This document shows positions 34,532 to 44,045 of a stretch of 64,000 bases of DNA, in pieces. The position numbers were made by a program, and so were the translations under genes. Source of the DNA: Kaistia defluvii. Lineage in GTDB: Bacteria > Pseudomonadota > Alphaproteobacteria > Rhizobiales > Kaistiaceae. The DNA lies in assembly GCF_026343955.1 (NCBI RefSeq), contig NZ_JAPKNI010000003.1, positions 248,001 to 312,000 on the forward strand. Reading direction: 5' to 3'. The first letter of the stretch is position 1. Each line of letters opens with the position of its first letter. A model generated the notes under the pieces. It made no database searches, was not told where the DNA came from, and saw only the letters and a program-made list of their open reading frames with translations.

Positions 34532-35409
34532 CACGATACTCCCGCCTCGCCGAGGCGCTCATAGAGAACTGGATTGGCGTCGACATCGCCAATGGCGATG
34601 CCGCGCGACAGCGCGCCCACGCGCGCCACATCCTCGAATCCCGCATGCGCCGCGAGGGCGGCGACCGGTGTTCCGACCGGCAGAGCGATCAGCTTTTCCG
34701 CCCCTGCCTCGGCCAGCACGGTTCCGCCGGCCGCGACGATCGCCGGCCACGGATCCTTGCCGATCGCCGTCACGGCGAAAAGGTCAAGGTCAGGCGGCGT
34801 CGGATCGGCGAGTTCCGGCGCGATGACGAAGGTCGGATGCTCGGCCGGACGGCCGGCGATTCGGATATAGGGCGACATCGCCATGATGCGCGGCGCGGAC
34901 GGACGCCCGAGCGCCCGCCACCAGGCGCCGGCGGAGGCCGGCTGCTCGGCCGAGACCAGACCGAGATCGGTGCCGGTCTCGCGGATATGGTTGATGGTCG
35001 ATACCGCGTCGGCATAGCCGTGCAGCGCGACGGTGAAGCCGAACAGGAAGCGGGCGGTATCGCGCAGCGCGTCGCGGGCGACACCCTGGTCGATGCCGAC
35101 GTCGAAATTCGCCTGCATCCGCGTGAAGGTCGTGATGATCTCGCGCCAGATATGCTCGACGGTCCAGATCGGCAGGGCTCCCTCGTGGCGGGCGACCAGC
35201 CGGCGCATCATGTCGGCTTCGCGGCCGGGACGGAACGCGGCGCCCGGCCGGCTCGTGCCCTTGACCTTGATCAGCGTGTCGATGGCCGTGCTGCGCTCGA
35301 CCAGGCAGCGATGCATCTCGGCATCCAGCTCGTCGATCGTTTGCCGGATGCGGGCGAGTGTCACCGCGTCTGCTTCGGTGGCAGAATTCTTTGTCTCGGT
35401 CGAGGCCAT
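34531..35409 (-). CDS. Chorismate mutase (AroQ-type) with C-terminal extension
   Basis: A 292-residue protein. Residues ~18-105 are an AroQ chorismate mutase helix bundle ([20 protein letters not shown], with [12 protein letters not shown] and AKR-like catalytic Arg/Lys residues). The remaining ~180 residues resemble the ligand-binding region seen in prephenate-dehydratase-type proteins, but the TRF motif needed for dehydratase is not apparent. This long single form is usual in Hyphomicrobiales. It makes prephenate for the aminotransferase and TyrC encoded just downstream with one-base overlaps. Confidence 0.88.
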   Translation of the reverse strand: MASTETKNSATEADAVTLARIRQTIDELDAEMHRCLVERSTAIDTLIKVKGTSRPGAAFRPGREADMMRRLVARHEGALPIWTVEHIWREIITTFTRMQANFDVGIDQGVARDALRDTARFLFGFTVALHGYADAVSTINHIRETGTDLGLVSAEQPASAGAWWRALGRPSAPRIMAMSPYIRIAGRPAEHPTFVIAPELADPTPPDLDLFAVTAIGKDPWPAIVAAGGTVLAEAGAEKLIALPVGTPVAALAAHAGFEDVARVGALSRGIAIGDVDANPVLYERLGEAGVS

Positions 35410-35540
35410 CGTTCCGATCGGCTCTTGGCGGGAAAAACACAGGCCGCGCCAAGGCGGCCGGCGGCGGCCGATTCATAGGCAAGCCCAACCGCAAAATCAA
35501 AGAAAACATCGCGGTGGCGGCCGACAACGGCGGAGAAGAT

Positions 35541-36281
35541 CTATCCGGGCGGCGCCAGCGCCGGACGGAAGGCGGGCTGGCGTCGGCGATGACTGCGCGC
35601 CGGCAGGCCCTGATAGACCAGCTTGGTCGCCTCGACGATCTGGACGCCGGCGAAGCCCGGCCAGAGCATCTCCCCGGTCCGCTCCCAGCCACGCCCGCTA
35701 TGAATCAGCATCCGGCTGGCAAAGGGCGGGGCGAACAGCGCGCCGCTCCACGCCGTCTCGCTGAGCTCGGTATTGCGCAGCAGCGTCGCCAGCTGGCCAC
35801 GGCTGAACGGCCGGCCATAGCCGAAGGGCGTGCTCTCCACCCGCGCCCAGATGCCGCGCCGGTTCGGCACCACGACGATCAGCTTGCCGCCTGGCACCAG
35901 CACGCGCCAGAGTTCGCGCAGCGTCTCGCGCGCATTGGACGCCGTCTCCAGGCAATGGATGACCAGGATGCGGTCGATCGACGAATCGGTCAGCGGCAAG
36001 TCGTCCTCGGCGACGAGCGCGGCCAGGTTGCCGCCCTCGGACGGCCAGTTCATCACCCCCTGGGCGGCCGGCATGAAATTGAGCACGCGCTCCGCCTGCG
36101 CCACGAAAGGGGCGAGATAGGGCGTCGCATAGCCGAGTCCCAGCACCCGGTCGCCGGTGACGCGCGGCCAGAGCGCCGTCAGCTTGGCCGCAACCAGGCC
36201 CTGCGCGACGCCACCCAGCCGCTCGGTGTAGAAGCTCGCGAGATCGAGCACGTCGGGCGTCAACGTACGGCCCTGTTCCAA
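35541..36281 (-). CDS. Class I SAM-dependent methyltransferase
   Basis: A 246-residue methyltransferase. Motif I is VLGLGYATPYLAPF near residue 46, where the usual GxGxG is GLGYA. LPLTDSSIDRILVIHCLE follows as motif II/post II and LRELWRVLVPGGKLIVVVPN as motif III. This type (methyltransferase type 11) sits divergently from gloB in many Hyphomicrobiales. Substrate unknown. It is 131 bases upstream of the chorismate mutase gene on the same strand and 92 bases from the gloB start. Confidence 0.87.
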   Translation of the reverse strand: MEQGRTLTPDVLDLASFYTERLGGVAQGLVAAKLTALWPRVTGDRVLGLGYATPYLAPFVAQAERVLNFMPAAQGVMNWPSEGGNLAALVAEDDLPLTDSSIDRILVIHCLETASNARETLRELWRVLVPGGKLIVVVPNRRGIWARVESTPFGYGRPFSRGQLATLLRNTELSETAWSGALFAPPFASRMLIHSGRGWERTGEMLWPGFAGVQIVEATKLVYQGLPARSHRRRQPAFRPALAPPG

Positions 36282-36373
36282 GCACGATCTCCCCTGTCGA
36301 TGTCGGCGCGACGATGTTAGGTAACGATCCGAAACGACGCCACCCCATCCCTACGCCCATATTGGAGTTCGTC

Positions 36374-37144
36374 ATGGCTCTCGCAATCTTCCAGTTCCCC
36401 TGCCTCTCCGACAATTACGGCGTGCTGATCCACGACGAGGCTTCCGGCCGCACCGCCTCGATCGACGCCCCCGACGCCGCGGCGGTCAGCGCCGCGCTCG
36501 ACAAGACAGGCTGGAGACTGACGGAAATCCTGACGACGCATCACCACGCCGACCACACCGACGGCAATCTGGCGCTGAAGACGACCACCGGCTGCACGAT
36601 CACCGGGCCGAGCTACGAGGCCGACACCATCCCCGGCATCGACAACACCCTCTCGGAGGGCGACGTCTATGATTTCGCCGGCCATCCGGTGCATGTGATC
36701 CACACGCCCGGCCACACGCTGGGCCACGTCGCCTACTACCTGCCGGAAGACGGCCTCGCCTTCGTCGGCGACACGATGTTCGCGCTCGGCTGCGGCCGCG
36801 TCTTCGAAGGCACGCTCGACCAGATGTGGGATTCGCTGCAGAAGCTCGCCGCCCTGCCGGACGAAACGGTCGTCTATTGCGGCCACGAATACACCGAATC
36901 GAACCTCCGCTTCGCCATGACCATCGACGCCGCCAACCCGGCGCTGGTCGCCCGCGGCGAGGAAATCCGTGCGCTGCGGGCCGCCGGCAAGCCGACCGTG
37001 CCGACGACCATCGCCGCCGAGAAGGCGACCAACCCCTATCTGCGCGCCGGCGATCCCAAGGTCCGCGCCGCCATGGACATGCCGACCGCCCCGGCCTCCG
37101 AAGTCTTCGCCGCCATCCGCACCGCCAAGGACAATTTCAAGTGA
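36374..37144 (+). CDS. gloB: Hydroxyacylglutathione hydrolase (glyoxalase II)
   Basis: A 256-residue metallo-beta-lactamase-fold hydrolase of S-D-lactoylglutathione. It has the zinc motif TTHHHADHTDG near residue 56, HTPGHTLGHVAYY, FVGDTMFALGCGRVFEG and YCGHEYTESNLRFA. C-terminal SELFAAIRTAKDNF-like glyoxalase II tail is present as SEVFAAIRTAKDNFK. It starts at ATG 36374, and the DUF985 cupin starts at GTG inside its stop (4-base overlap). Glutathione-based methylglyoxal detoxification is the expected role. Confidence 0.96.
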   Translation: MALAIFQFPCLSDNYGVLIHDEASGRTASIDAPDAAAVSAALDKTGWRLTEILTTHHHADHTDGNLALKTTTGCTITGPSYEADTIPGIDNTLSEGDVYDFAGHPVHVIHTPGHTLGHVAYYLPEDGLAFVGDTMFALGCGRVFEGTLDQMWDSLQKLAALPDETVVYCGHEYTESNLRFAMTIDAANPALVARGEEIRALRAAGKPTVPTTIAAEKATNPYLRAGDPKVRAAMDMPTAPASEVFAAIRTAKDNFK

Positions 37145-37581
37145 GCTCGGCCGACGAGATCATCCGCAAGCTCGAACTCGAACCACATCCCGAGGGCGGC
37201 TTCTATCGCCGCACCTTCGAGGACAGCGTCACCCAGGACGGCCGGCCCGCCTCGACGGCGATCTACTACCTGCTCGCCGCGGGCATGAAGTCGCACTGGC
37301 ACAGGATCGATGCGATCGAGGTCTGGCACTATTATGCCGGCGCGCCGATCGAGCTGTCGCTTTCGGAAGATGGCGGCGTGACCGAGACGTTTCGTCTCGG
37401 CGGCGATGTTCTGGCCGGGGAGCAGCCGCAGGTCATCGTGCCCACCGGCTGGTGGCAGGCGGCCAGGAGCCTGGGCGACTGGACGCTGGTCGGCTGCACG
37501 GTGGCGCCGGGCTTCCGTTTCGAAGGCTTCGAACTGGCGGCGCCGGACTGGGTTCCGCTCGATCAGCCCGAGCGTTGCTGA
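37141..37581 (+). CDS. DUF985 cupin-domain protein
   Basis: A 146-residue single-domain cupin. The family blocks are LELEPHPEGGFYRRTF, YYLLAAGMKSHWHRIDAIEV (the HWH metal-type motif), IVPTGWWQAARS and CTVAPGFRFEGFELA. The start is GTG 37141, overlapping gloB by 4 bases, so the two are coupled. The exact reaction is unknown. Neighbouring gloB hints at a sugar- or aldehyde-related role but does not prove it. Confidence 0.87.
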   Translation: MSSADEIIRKLELEPHPEGGFYRRTFEDSVTQDGRPASTAIYYLLAAGMKSHWHRIDAIEVWHYYAGAPIELSLSEDGGVTETFRLGGDVLAGEQPQVIVPTGWWQAARSLGDWTLVGCTVAPGFRFEGFELAAPDWVPLDQPERC

Positions 37582-37731
37582 GGAGAAGACCGCCATTCTT
37601 CATCGAGAGTGGCGAAGCGGCATCGCCAAATCGGCGACGGCCCGTTAAGGTGCGGTCGCCGTTGGGGCAATGGCATGAAATCCTAGATCTGAGTTTGGGG
37701 GGAAGACGTTGGTGTACCGCAGGGATAGGTC

Positions 37732-39810
37732 ATGACGGCCCCAATCAAGAGCGTTCTCTTCGTCGACTATGACAGCCTTTATCTGAGCCTTCGGGCCCGC
37801 GATCCGGGCATGGCGCGGCGTTTCGCGCTGCGGCCCGGCGTCTGGCTCGAGGCGATCGAGGCCGGATTGCTGCTGGAACCGCGCGGCGAGGAGATCGCCC
37901 GCCGCCGCATCCTGATGCGCCGCTGCTATGCCGATCCCAAGCTGTTGGGCAAGGCGCGCTCCGCCTTTACCGGCCATGGCTTCCAGATCGTCGACTGCCC
38001 GCCTTTGCCGGGCCGCGAGCGCAACTCGGCGGAAATCCACATGGTGCTCGACACCATCGATGCGCTGGCGCACCAGACCGGCTTCGAGGAATTCATCCTG
38101 CTGTCGGCCGATTCCGACCTGACGCCGGTGATCTACCGGCTGCGCTCCTACAACCGCTCCACGGTGATCTACTCGACGCTGACGACCTCGTCCGGCTATC
38201 GCGCCATCGCGGACGGCGCGCTGGATGAACAGGCGCTGATCGCCCTGCTCGCTCCCACCGCCGATGGCGAAACGCCCGAGACGACGGACGAGGCGGAAGA
38301 GGAGAACGCACAGGGCCGCCCCCATGGCAGCGAGCGCGACGGCCTGGCTGGCCTCGCCCGCCGCGTGCACCAGGCCACCAACGTCCCGCTGTTCTCGCCG
38401 CGCGTTTATGGCGAGCTGTTCCGTGCGCTGACCCGCGAAGTGGCCGAGAACGGCTATCACTTCCAGACCACCGCCGAGAATGTCGCCGCGCGGCTGACGG
38501 CCAATGGCCGCAACGCATCGCGCCGGCAGATTGCCTTCGTGGTCAAGGGACTGGCGCTGAAGGGACATGTCTTCTCGACCAGCGACAGCCCGGAAAAACT
38601 GGCGGAAGCGTTCAAGGAGCAGGTGCTTTATCTCGCCCGCAATGCCGGCGTCGAAATCGACGAGGGCATGGAGACGCTGATCAGCACCTGGATCGTCGGC
38701 CGCGACGGTTCGGCCCCGGCCGCCTTGCCGCCGCCGGAGGCGCCATTGGTCGCAGCCGTTCCGGTCGAGCGCCCGGCGCCGCGCCCGATCCCGTCGCCGC
38801 CGCCCATGCCGGCCGCGTCGCAGCCGGCCCCGGTCCAGACAGCCGGAACACGGCCGGCAGTGTCGCAGCCCGATGCGCCGCAACCCGCCACGCGACAGCC
38901 GCCTTCGGCGTACCAGCCCCAGTTCCAGCGGTCTGTGAGCGCGCCGCAGCCGGACGCCCCATCGCCGGTTTCCGCCGCCTCGCGCCTGTCGGCGCAACCC
39001 GCGGCCCAGCCGGTGGCGCCGCAGGCGGCCCCGCGCGAAGCGCGTCCGATCAGCCTGCAGCCGATCTCGGCGAGCATGCCCCAGCCGAGCCGACCGATCC
39101 AGGTCCACGCCATCGTCGAGCCGGCGCCCGAACCGGTCGCGCCGGAACCGCCGGTCGCCGCCCCCGTCGAGCGGACTCCACGTCCGGTCGCGGAACCCGC
39201 GGCGCCGGTGCTGAGCCCCGCGCCCCAGACGCCGCCGCCGCAGGCCAGCATTCGCGCCGAGGTCCGGGCCGAGCCGCCGCAGCCGGCGCCGCGCCGCTCG
39301 CAGGTGGATCCGGAATCGCTGCTCGCCGAGATTTCCTCGCCGCAGCCAGCCCCCCGCGCCCACATCGCCCCGCCGCGTCCGCGCGCGCCCCGGCCAATTG
39401 CCCCGGAACCGGCTGCCGAACCCGCGCCGTCAGCCAGCCCGGCGCGCCCGCAAGCCCCCCGCGCCCCGGCCGGCACCGCCGTCGCCACGCGGCCCCCCGC
39501 CCGGCGCCTCTCCAATCCGGCGCCCGACGATGCCGGCGACCCGATCGAAAGCTCGATCCTCGCCGCGATTGCCCAGGCGGTCGATGTGCTGGTCGATGAC
39601 GGCGAGGCGGAGATGCCGCAGCCGGCGCCCAAGCCGGTCGAGCCGCCGGCGCAGCGCGCCACGCCGCCGCGGGCCCCTGCCCGCATCGCGGCACCCGCCC
39701 GGGCGCCGGAACCGACGCAGGACCCGGCCGCCGAGGATGGCGACATCGGCGACGAGATCCAGCGGATTCTCGCCGCCTACAGCCAGAACCGGAAGCCGAC
39801 CGGCCGCTGA
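37732..39810 (+). CDS. NYN-domain (DUF88/LabA-like) protein with LOTUS domain and Pro-rich linker
   Basis: A 692-residue protein. Residues ~6-170 are a NYN/PIN-like nuclease domain (FVDYDSLYLSLR, DTIDALA and LLSADSDLTPVIYRLRS carry the acidic residues). Residues ~205-305 resemble an OST-HTH/LOTUS domain (FSPRVYGELFRAL, VAARLTANGRNASRRQ, VVKGLALKGHVF), a known RNA-binding module. Then come about 330 residues rich in Pro, Ala and Gln, with a conserved C-terminal helix IGDEIQRILAAYSQNRK. It is the layout of proteins thought to act on RNA. Nuclease activity is inferred. A strong bidirectional terminator follows. Confidence 0.85.
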   Translation: MTAPIKSVLFVDYDSLYLSLRARDPGMARRFALRPGVWLEAIEAGLLLEPRGEEIARRRILMRRCYADPKLLGKARSAFTGHGFQIVDCPPLPGRERNSAEIHMVLDTIDALAHQTGFEEFILLSADSDLTPVIYRLRSYNRSTVIYSTLTTSSGYRAIADGALDEQALIALLAPTADGETPETTDEAEEENAQGRPHGSERDGLAGLARRVHQATNVPLFSPRVYGELFRALTREVAENGYHFQTTAENVAARLTANGRNASRRQIAFVVKGLALKGHVFSTSDSPEKLAEAFKEQVLYLARNAGVEIDEGMETLISTWIVGRDGSAPAALPPPEAPLVAAVPVERPAPRPIPSPPPMPAASQPAPVQTAGTRPAVSQPDAPQPATRQPPSAYQPQFQRSVSAPQPDAPSPVSAASRLSAQPAAQPVAPQAAPREARPISLQPISASMPQPSRPIQVHAIVEPAPEPVAPEPPVAAPVERTPRPVAEPAAPVLSPAPQTPPPQASIRAEVRAEPPQPAPRRSQVDPESLLAEISSPQPAPRAHIAPPRPRAPRPIAPEPAAEPAPSASPARPQAPRAPAGTAVATRPPARRLSNPAPDDAGDPIESSILAAIAQAVDVLVDDGEAEMPQPAPKPVEPPAQRATPPRAPARIAAPARAPEPTQDPAAEDGDIGDEIQRILAAYSQNRKPTGR

Positions 39811-39833
39811 TCGGGCGAACGACGCACCCAATG

Positions 39834-39866
39834 AAAAAGGCCGGCGCTGAGCGCCGGCCTTTTTTA
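39834..39866. terminator. Bidirectional terminator between NYN gene and phbB
   Basis: AAAAAGGCCGGCGC and GCGCCGGCCTTTTT flank a TGA loop. A-run and T-run on both sides make it work for the plus-strand NYN gene and the minus-strand phbB. Confidence 0.85.
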
Positions 39867-39894
39867 TGAGCGATGGCAGATCCGCTGCCGGCGA

Positions 39895-40623
39895 TCAGCC
39901 ATTCGCCATGTACTGGCCGCCATTGATGGTGAGCACGGCGCCCGTCATGAAGGCGGAGGCGTCCGAGGCGAGATAGGCGACAAGGGCGGCGATTTCCTCG
40001 GCCTTGCCAAGGCGACCGACCGGAATCTGACCGAGAATCCCTTCCATCACCTTGGGCGGCACCGCCATCACCATGTCGGTATCGATGTAGCCGGGGCAGA
40101 TGCAGTTGACCGTGATGCCCTTGCGGGCGTTCTCGAGCGCCAGCGCCTTGGTGAAACCGACGACGCCGGCCTTGGCGGTCGCGTAATTGACCTGGCCGAG
40201 TTGCCCCTTCTGCGCGTTGATCGACGAGATGTTGATGATGCGGCCGAAGCCGCGCTCGCGCATCCCTTCGATCAGCGGACGCGTCATGGTGAACATCGAA
40301 TCGAGATTGGTGCGCATCACGCTGGACCATTGATCCTGGTCCATCTTGTGAAACCAGCCGTCCCGCGTGATGCCGGCATTGTTGACCAGCACCGCAACGG
40401 GCCCGACGGCCTGTTCGACGGCGCGAACGCCCTCCGCACAGGCCGCTGCATCGCTCACGTCCCACTGAAACACCGGGATGCCGGTCTCCGCCTGAAAGGC
40501 ATGCGCCTTCTCGACATTGCCGGCGAAGCTGGCCGCAACCGTATAGCCGGCCGCCTGCAGCCCCTTTGACACGGCCGCGCCTATGCCGCGCGTACCGCCG
40601 GTAACGAGGGCGACTTTCCCCAT
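39895..40623 (-). CDS. phbB: Acetoacetyl-CoA reductase
   Basis: A 242-residue NADPH-dependent SDR: TGGTRGIGAAV cofactor motif, NNAGITRDGWFHKMD, catalytic INISSINAQKGQLGQ and YATAK, CPGYIDTDMV, then the C-terminus ending in GGQYMANG, which is characteristic of PhbB. It reduces acetoacetyl-CoA to (R)-3-hydroxybutyryl-CoA for poly-3-hydroxybutyrate. phaA lies 57 bases upstream on the same strand, so the pair is one operon; phaC is not in the window. Confidence 0.95.
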   Translation of the reverse strand: MGKVALVTGGTRGIGAAVSKGLQAAGYTVAASFAGNVEKAHAFQAETGIPVFQWDVSDAAACAEGVRAVEQAVGPVAVLVNNAGITRDGWFHKMDQDQWSSVMRTNLDSMFTMTRPLIEGMRERGFGRIINISSINAQKGQLGQVNYATAKAGVVGFTKALALENARKGITVNCICPGYIDTDMVMAVPPKVMEGILGQIPVGRLGKAEEIAALVAYLASDASAFMTGAVLTINGGQYMANG

Positions 40624-40680
40624 GTGTTCCTCCCCAGATTGACCGGTTGAATTCCGGTCTCGATGAAATCCGCCGAAGCG

Positions 40681-41862
40681 TTAGCGCTCGACGGTAAGAG
40701 CAATTCCCATTCCACCGCCGATGCAGAGGGTGGCGAGGCCCTTCCTGGCGTCGCGGCGCGCCATCTCGTGCAGCAGCGTGACCAGGATGCGGGCACCGGA
40801 GGCGCCGATCGGATGACCGATGGCGATGGCGCCGCCATTGACGTTGACCTTGGCCGGATCCCAGCCGACGCCCTGGTTGACGGCGCAGGCCTGGGCGGCG
40901 AAGGCCTCGTTGGCTTCGATCAGGTCGAGGTCGTCGACCGACCATCCAGCCTTCTGCAGCGCCTTCTTCGAGGCCGGGATCGGGCCGGTACCCATCAGGG
41001 CCGGGTCGACGCCGGCCGTCGCCCAGGAGGCGATGCGGGCAAGCGGCGTGACGCCGCGCCGCGCGGCCTCGGCGGCCGACATCAGCAGCAGCGCCGCGGC
41101 GCCGTCATTCAGGCCCGAGGCATTGCCGGCCGTGACCGTCCCGTCCTTCGAGAAGGCCGGGCGCAGCTTGGCGGCGGCCTCCATCGTCGCGCCGGCGCGG
41201 ATATATTCGTCCTGGTCGACGACGATGTCGCCCTTGCGGGTCGAGATCGTGAAGGGCGTGATCTCGTCCTTGAACTTGCCGGCCTTCTGCGCCGCCTCGG
41301 CCTTGTTCTGCGAGGCGGTGGCGAACTGGTCCTGCTGCTCGCGGCTGATCTGGAATTCGCGCGCGACATTCTCGGCCGTGACACCCATGTGGTAGCCGTT
41401 GAAGGCGTCCCAGAGGCCGTCCTTGATCATGGTGTCGACCATGTTCATGTCGCCCATCTTGGTGCCGGCGCGCAGATGCGCCGCATGCGGCGACAGCGAC
41501 ATCGATTCCTGCCCGCCCGCGACGATGATCGAGGCATCGCCGGTCGCGATCTGCTGCATGCCGAGCGCGACCGAGCGCAGCCCGGAGCCGCAGACTTGGT
41601 TGAGGCTCCAGGCGGTGGTCTCCTTGGGCAGGCCGGCCAGCATCGAGGCCTGGCGCGCCGGGTTCTGGCCCTGGGCCGCGGTCAGCACCTGGCCGAAAAT
41701 CAGCTCGCTGACCGCTTCCGGCTCGGTCTTGCCCTGCTCCAGCGCGGCCTTGACCACGGCGGCGCCGAGCTGGTGGGCCGGAATATTGGCAAAGGCGCCG
41801 TTGAAGGACCCGACAGCGGTGCGCGTGGCGGCGGCGATGACGATGTCGTTTTCTGAAGCCAT
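40681..41862 (-). CDS. phaA: Acetyl-CoA acetyltransferase (beta-ketothiolase)
   Basis: A 393-residue biosynthetic thiolase: nucleophilic Cys in [11 protein letters not shown] near residue 90, [22 protein letters not shown], the His motif [13 protein letters not shown] near 350 and second Cys in CIGGGMGIA near 380. It condenses two acetyl-CoA to acetoacetyl-CoA, the first PHB step. ATG 41862 was chosen for [10 protein letters not shown], the family start, with AGGAAAAGCACC before it; an upstream extension to 41907 lacks support. It is divergent from phaR. Confidence 0.96.
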   Translation of the reverse strand: MASENDIVIAAATRTAVGSFNGAFANIPAHQLGAAVVKAALEQGKTEPEAVSELIFGQVLTAAQGQNPARQASMLAGLPKETTAWSLNQVCGSGLRSVALGMQQIATGDASIIVAGGQESMSLSPHAAHLRAGTKMGDMNMVDTMIKDGLWDAFNGYHMGVTAENVAREFQISREQQDQFATASQNKAEAAQKAGKFKDEITPFTISTRKGDIVVDQDEYIRAGATMEAAAKLRPAFSKDGTVTAGNASGLNDGAAALLLMSAAEAARRGVTPLARIASWATAGVDPALMGTGPIPASKKALQKAGWSVDDLDLIEANEAFAAQACAVNQGVGWDPAKVNVNGGAIAIGHPIGASGARILVTLLHEMARRDARKGLATLCIGGGMGIALTVER

Positions 41863-41953
41863 GGTGCTTTTCCTCGATCGGGGTTTGGCGACTGCCGGTT
41901 GAAACAATCAGAGACCGGGTGGCGGAGGCTGTCAATCGAGGCTCACGTTACGC

Positions 41954-42007
41954 GATTGTTGCAATGCATCGTTTGCGCAGCATGGGACTGACAATGCAGC
42001 GCACAAT
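41954..42007. promoter_or_regulatory. Candidate PhaR-binding cluster between phaA and phaR
   Basis: A run of TGC/GCA-rich sites: TTGCAATGCA (41959-41968), TTGCGCAGCA (41973-41982) and AATGCAGCGCA (41993-42003), bounded by inverted GATTGT and ACAATC. PhaR repressors are known to bind TGC-rich sites near PHB genes, so this region may control both phaA and phaR. Confidence 0.55.
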
Positions 42008-42110
42008 CAATTTGGTGGATTCCTGGAAAGCTCCTATCGTGGCGATGTGGGAGACAGGTTGCCCGGCGCGCCAGCCCGACAATCACGCAAGAGGGACGAG
42101 GGGAGCGATC

Positions 42111-42716
42111 ATGACCAAGGAAAAAGAACCGACCACGATCAAGAAATATGCGAACCGCCGGCTCTACAATACCGGCACTTCGACCTATGTGACGCTTGAG
42201 GACCTCGCGAACATGGTCAAGGCGGGTGAGGATTTCGTGGTTTTCGATGCGAAGTCCGGCGATGAGATTACCCGGTCGGTGCTGACCCAGATCATCTTCG
42301 AGCAGGAGAACAAGGGGCAGAACCTGCTGCCGATCACCTTCCTGCGCCAGTTGATCCGCTTCTACGGCGATTCCATGCAGAATCTGGTGCCGACCTATCT
42401 CGATTTCACCATCGACAGCCTGACGCGCGACCAGGACAAGCTGCGTGGCCAGATGGCCAATGCCTTCGGTCCGAGCGCCTTCACCGCGATCGAGGACACC
42501 GTCCGGCGCAACACCGAGATGTTCGAGCAGGCGATGCGCATGTTCCTGCCGTTCAGCGGCGGACGCCCGGAACCGGCCGGCACAGGCCCGAACGGCAAGC
42601 CGGAGGCGCGGGCGGATAGCAAGCCGGCCGAGCGCGCCGATGGCGAGTTCGACCTGCTCAAGCGCCAGCTCGACGAGATGCAGAAGAAGATCGAGAAGCT
42701 GGCCGAGAAGGGCTGA
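42111..42716 (+). CDS. phaR: Polyhydroxyalkanoate synthesis repressor PhaR
   Basis: A 201-residue regulator. The N-terminal DNA-binding domain reads TTIKKYANRRLYNTGTSTYV, then FVVFDAKSGDEITRSVLTQI, and the accumulation-associated domain follows with FLRQLIRFYGDSMQ. The C-terminus is a predicted coiled coil (LKRQLDEMQKKIEKLAEKG). PhaR senses PHB by binding it and represses phasin and PHB genes. It stands divergent from phaA with a TGC-rich cluster between. ATG 42111 is preceded by GGGGAGCGATC. Confidence 0.96.
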   Translation: MTKEKEPTTIKKYANRRLYNTGTSTYVTLEDLANMVKAGEDFVVFDAKSGDEITRSVLTQIIFEQENKGQNLLPITFLRQLIRFYGDSMQNLVPTYLDFTIDSLTRDQDKLRGQMANAFGPSAFTAIEDTVRRNTEMFEQAMRMFLPFSGGRPEPAGTGPNGKPEARADSKPAERADGEFDLLKRQLDEMQKKIEKLAEKG

Positions 42717-42904
42717 CGTCCCCTTCCGCCCGCAGGACATCGCCCCGGCCGCGACGCGGCCGGCGCCGGCGGGCGCGTGTCGCTCCGTCCGAGGAAACGT
42801 CGATTCGTTGCAGTCCGCCTCCCCAGTTCCTAAATGGATACCTGCCCTGGTCGGCGTGCGAATGTTTCGCCACCTTCCCGACGGGTCGATAAGGCTACTG
42901 GCAC

Positions 42905-43288
42905 ATGGCGAAGATTCTTCACGGTGACATTCTCGGCCCGGAAACGCCGGGCTCGAAGGAAGACAAGGCGCGCGCCGAGACGGTGCGCCGGGGCTTCTGG
43001 AAGAAATTCCGCGCCGCCGCCCGCCACATTCCCTTCGCCGAGGACGTGGCTGCGGCCTATTTCTGCGCCTTCGACAGCGCGACACCGATTCGGGTCCGCG
43101 CCACGCTGATCGGTGCGCTGGCCTATTTCGTCCTGCCGGTGGACGCCGTCCCCGACTTTCTCGTCGGCATCGGCTTCGCGGATGATGCAACCGTGCTGAT
43201 GACCGCCCTGACCCTGCTGCGCGGTCACATCCAGCCGGCCCACTATGAAGCGGCGAAGCGGGCATTGGCCGGCGAAAAGCCGGCCTGA
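42905..43288 (+). CDS. YkvA family (DUF1232) small membrane protein
   Basis: A 127-residue protein whose C-terminal half is the DUF1232 domain: RVRATLIGALAYFVLPVDAV, then PDFLVGIGFADDATVL with the conserved PDF/DD residues and one or two hydrophobic helices. The N-terminal half is charged, with KFRAAARHIPFAEDV. Function is unknown in the family. It stands between phaR and the IalB-like gene as its own transcript. Confidence 0.85.
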   Translation: MAKILHGDILGPETPGSKEDKARAETVRRGFWKKFRAAARHIPFAEDVAAAYFCAFDSATPIRVRATLIGALAYFVLPVDAVPDFLVGIGFADDATVLMTALTLLRGHIQPAHYEAAKRALAGEKPA

Positions 43289-43507
43289 CCCGGCCGGCGC
43301 CGCGCCTTTCGGGCGGGAGGGCCACACTCTCGCCCCATTGGCTCCACCTTCTCTCCCTTCGACTGTCTGGCTGGACGACGGGGTGGGCGAGATTCATGAT
43401 TGGTTAGTGTTTCATGGATTGTTAACGGAACCCGCGCAGTTTGACGTAATTGCTCGGGTGAAGGATCCACCCGCCCGATCGTTTTCTGCAAATTTGGTGG
43501 GAAAAAT

Positions 43508-44023
43508 ATGAACGGAAAAAGGATCGCAACGGCAGCGCTCCTCATGGGTGCTTTGTTCGGTTTCGCAGCGACTGCGGCGGCGCAGACCCCGAAACGCATC
43601 GGCACGTACAAGGACTGGAGCTCCTACGCCTACTCCGACTCGCGTGGAAAAGTTTGCTACGCGGCCTCCCAGCCGAAATCCCAGGCTCCCCAGGGTGTCA
43701 ACCGCGACCCGGCCTATTTCATGGTCACCGCGCGGCCGTCCGAGAATGTCCGCAGCGAGGTCTCCGTGATCATCGGATATCCCTTCAAGGAAGGCTCCAA
43801 GCTGACGGTCGATATCGACGGACAGAAGTTCTCGATGTTCACCAAGGATGATGGCGCCTGGATCGAGAACGCCGCGCAGGAAACCGCCATGATCGCGGCG
43901 CTGAAGAAGGGCCACTCGATGTCCGTCAGCGGCACCTCGCGCCGCGGCACCCAGACAAGCGACAGCTATTCGCTTTCCGGCGTCACGGCCTCGCTTGACG
44001 CATTGGCAAAGAACTGCCCCTAG
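43508..44023 (+). CDS. Invasion-associated locus B (IalB)-like secreted protein
   Basis: A 171-residue protein with a Sec signal (residues 1-25, cut after ATAAA) and an IalB-family domain: YKDWSSYAYSDSRGKVCYAA, SEVSVIIGYPFKEGS, FTKDDGAWIENAAQE and a C-terminal Cys in KNCP. The two Cys residues may form the family disulfide. It should be periplasmic. In Bartonella a relative takes part in host cell entry, but free-living alphaproteobacteria carry many copies, so no pathogenic role is implied. A terminator follows. Confidence 0.88.
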   Translation: MNGKRIATAALLMGALFGFAATAAAQTPKRIGTYKDWSSYAYSDSRGKVCYAASQPKSQAPQGVNRDPAYFMVTARPSENVRSEVSVIIGYPFKEGSKLTVDIDGQKFSMFTKDDGAWIENAAQETAMIAALKKGHSMSVSGTSRRGTQTSDSYSLSGVTASLDALAKNCP

Positions 44024-44045
44024 GGTTTTCTGGCCCTCCAGAATT

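Noticed and set aside
43390-43440. Second CtrA box upstream of the IalB-like gene
   Set aside because: TTAG and TTAAC are present, but the spacing does not fit TTAA-N7-TTAAC.
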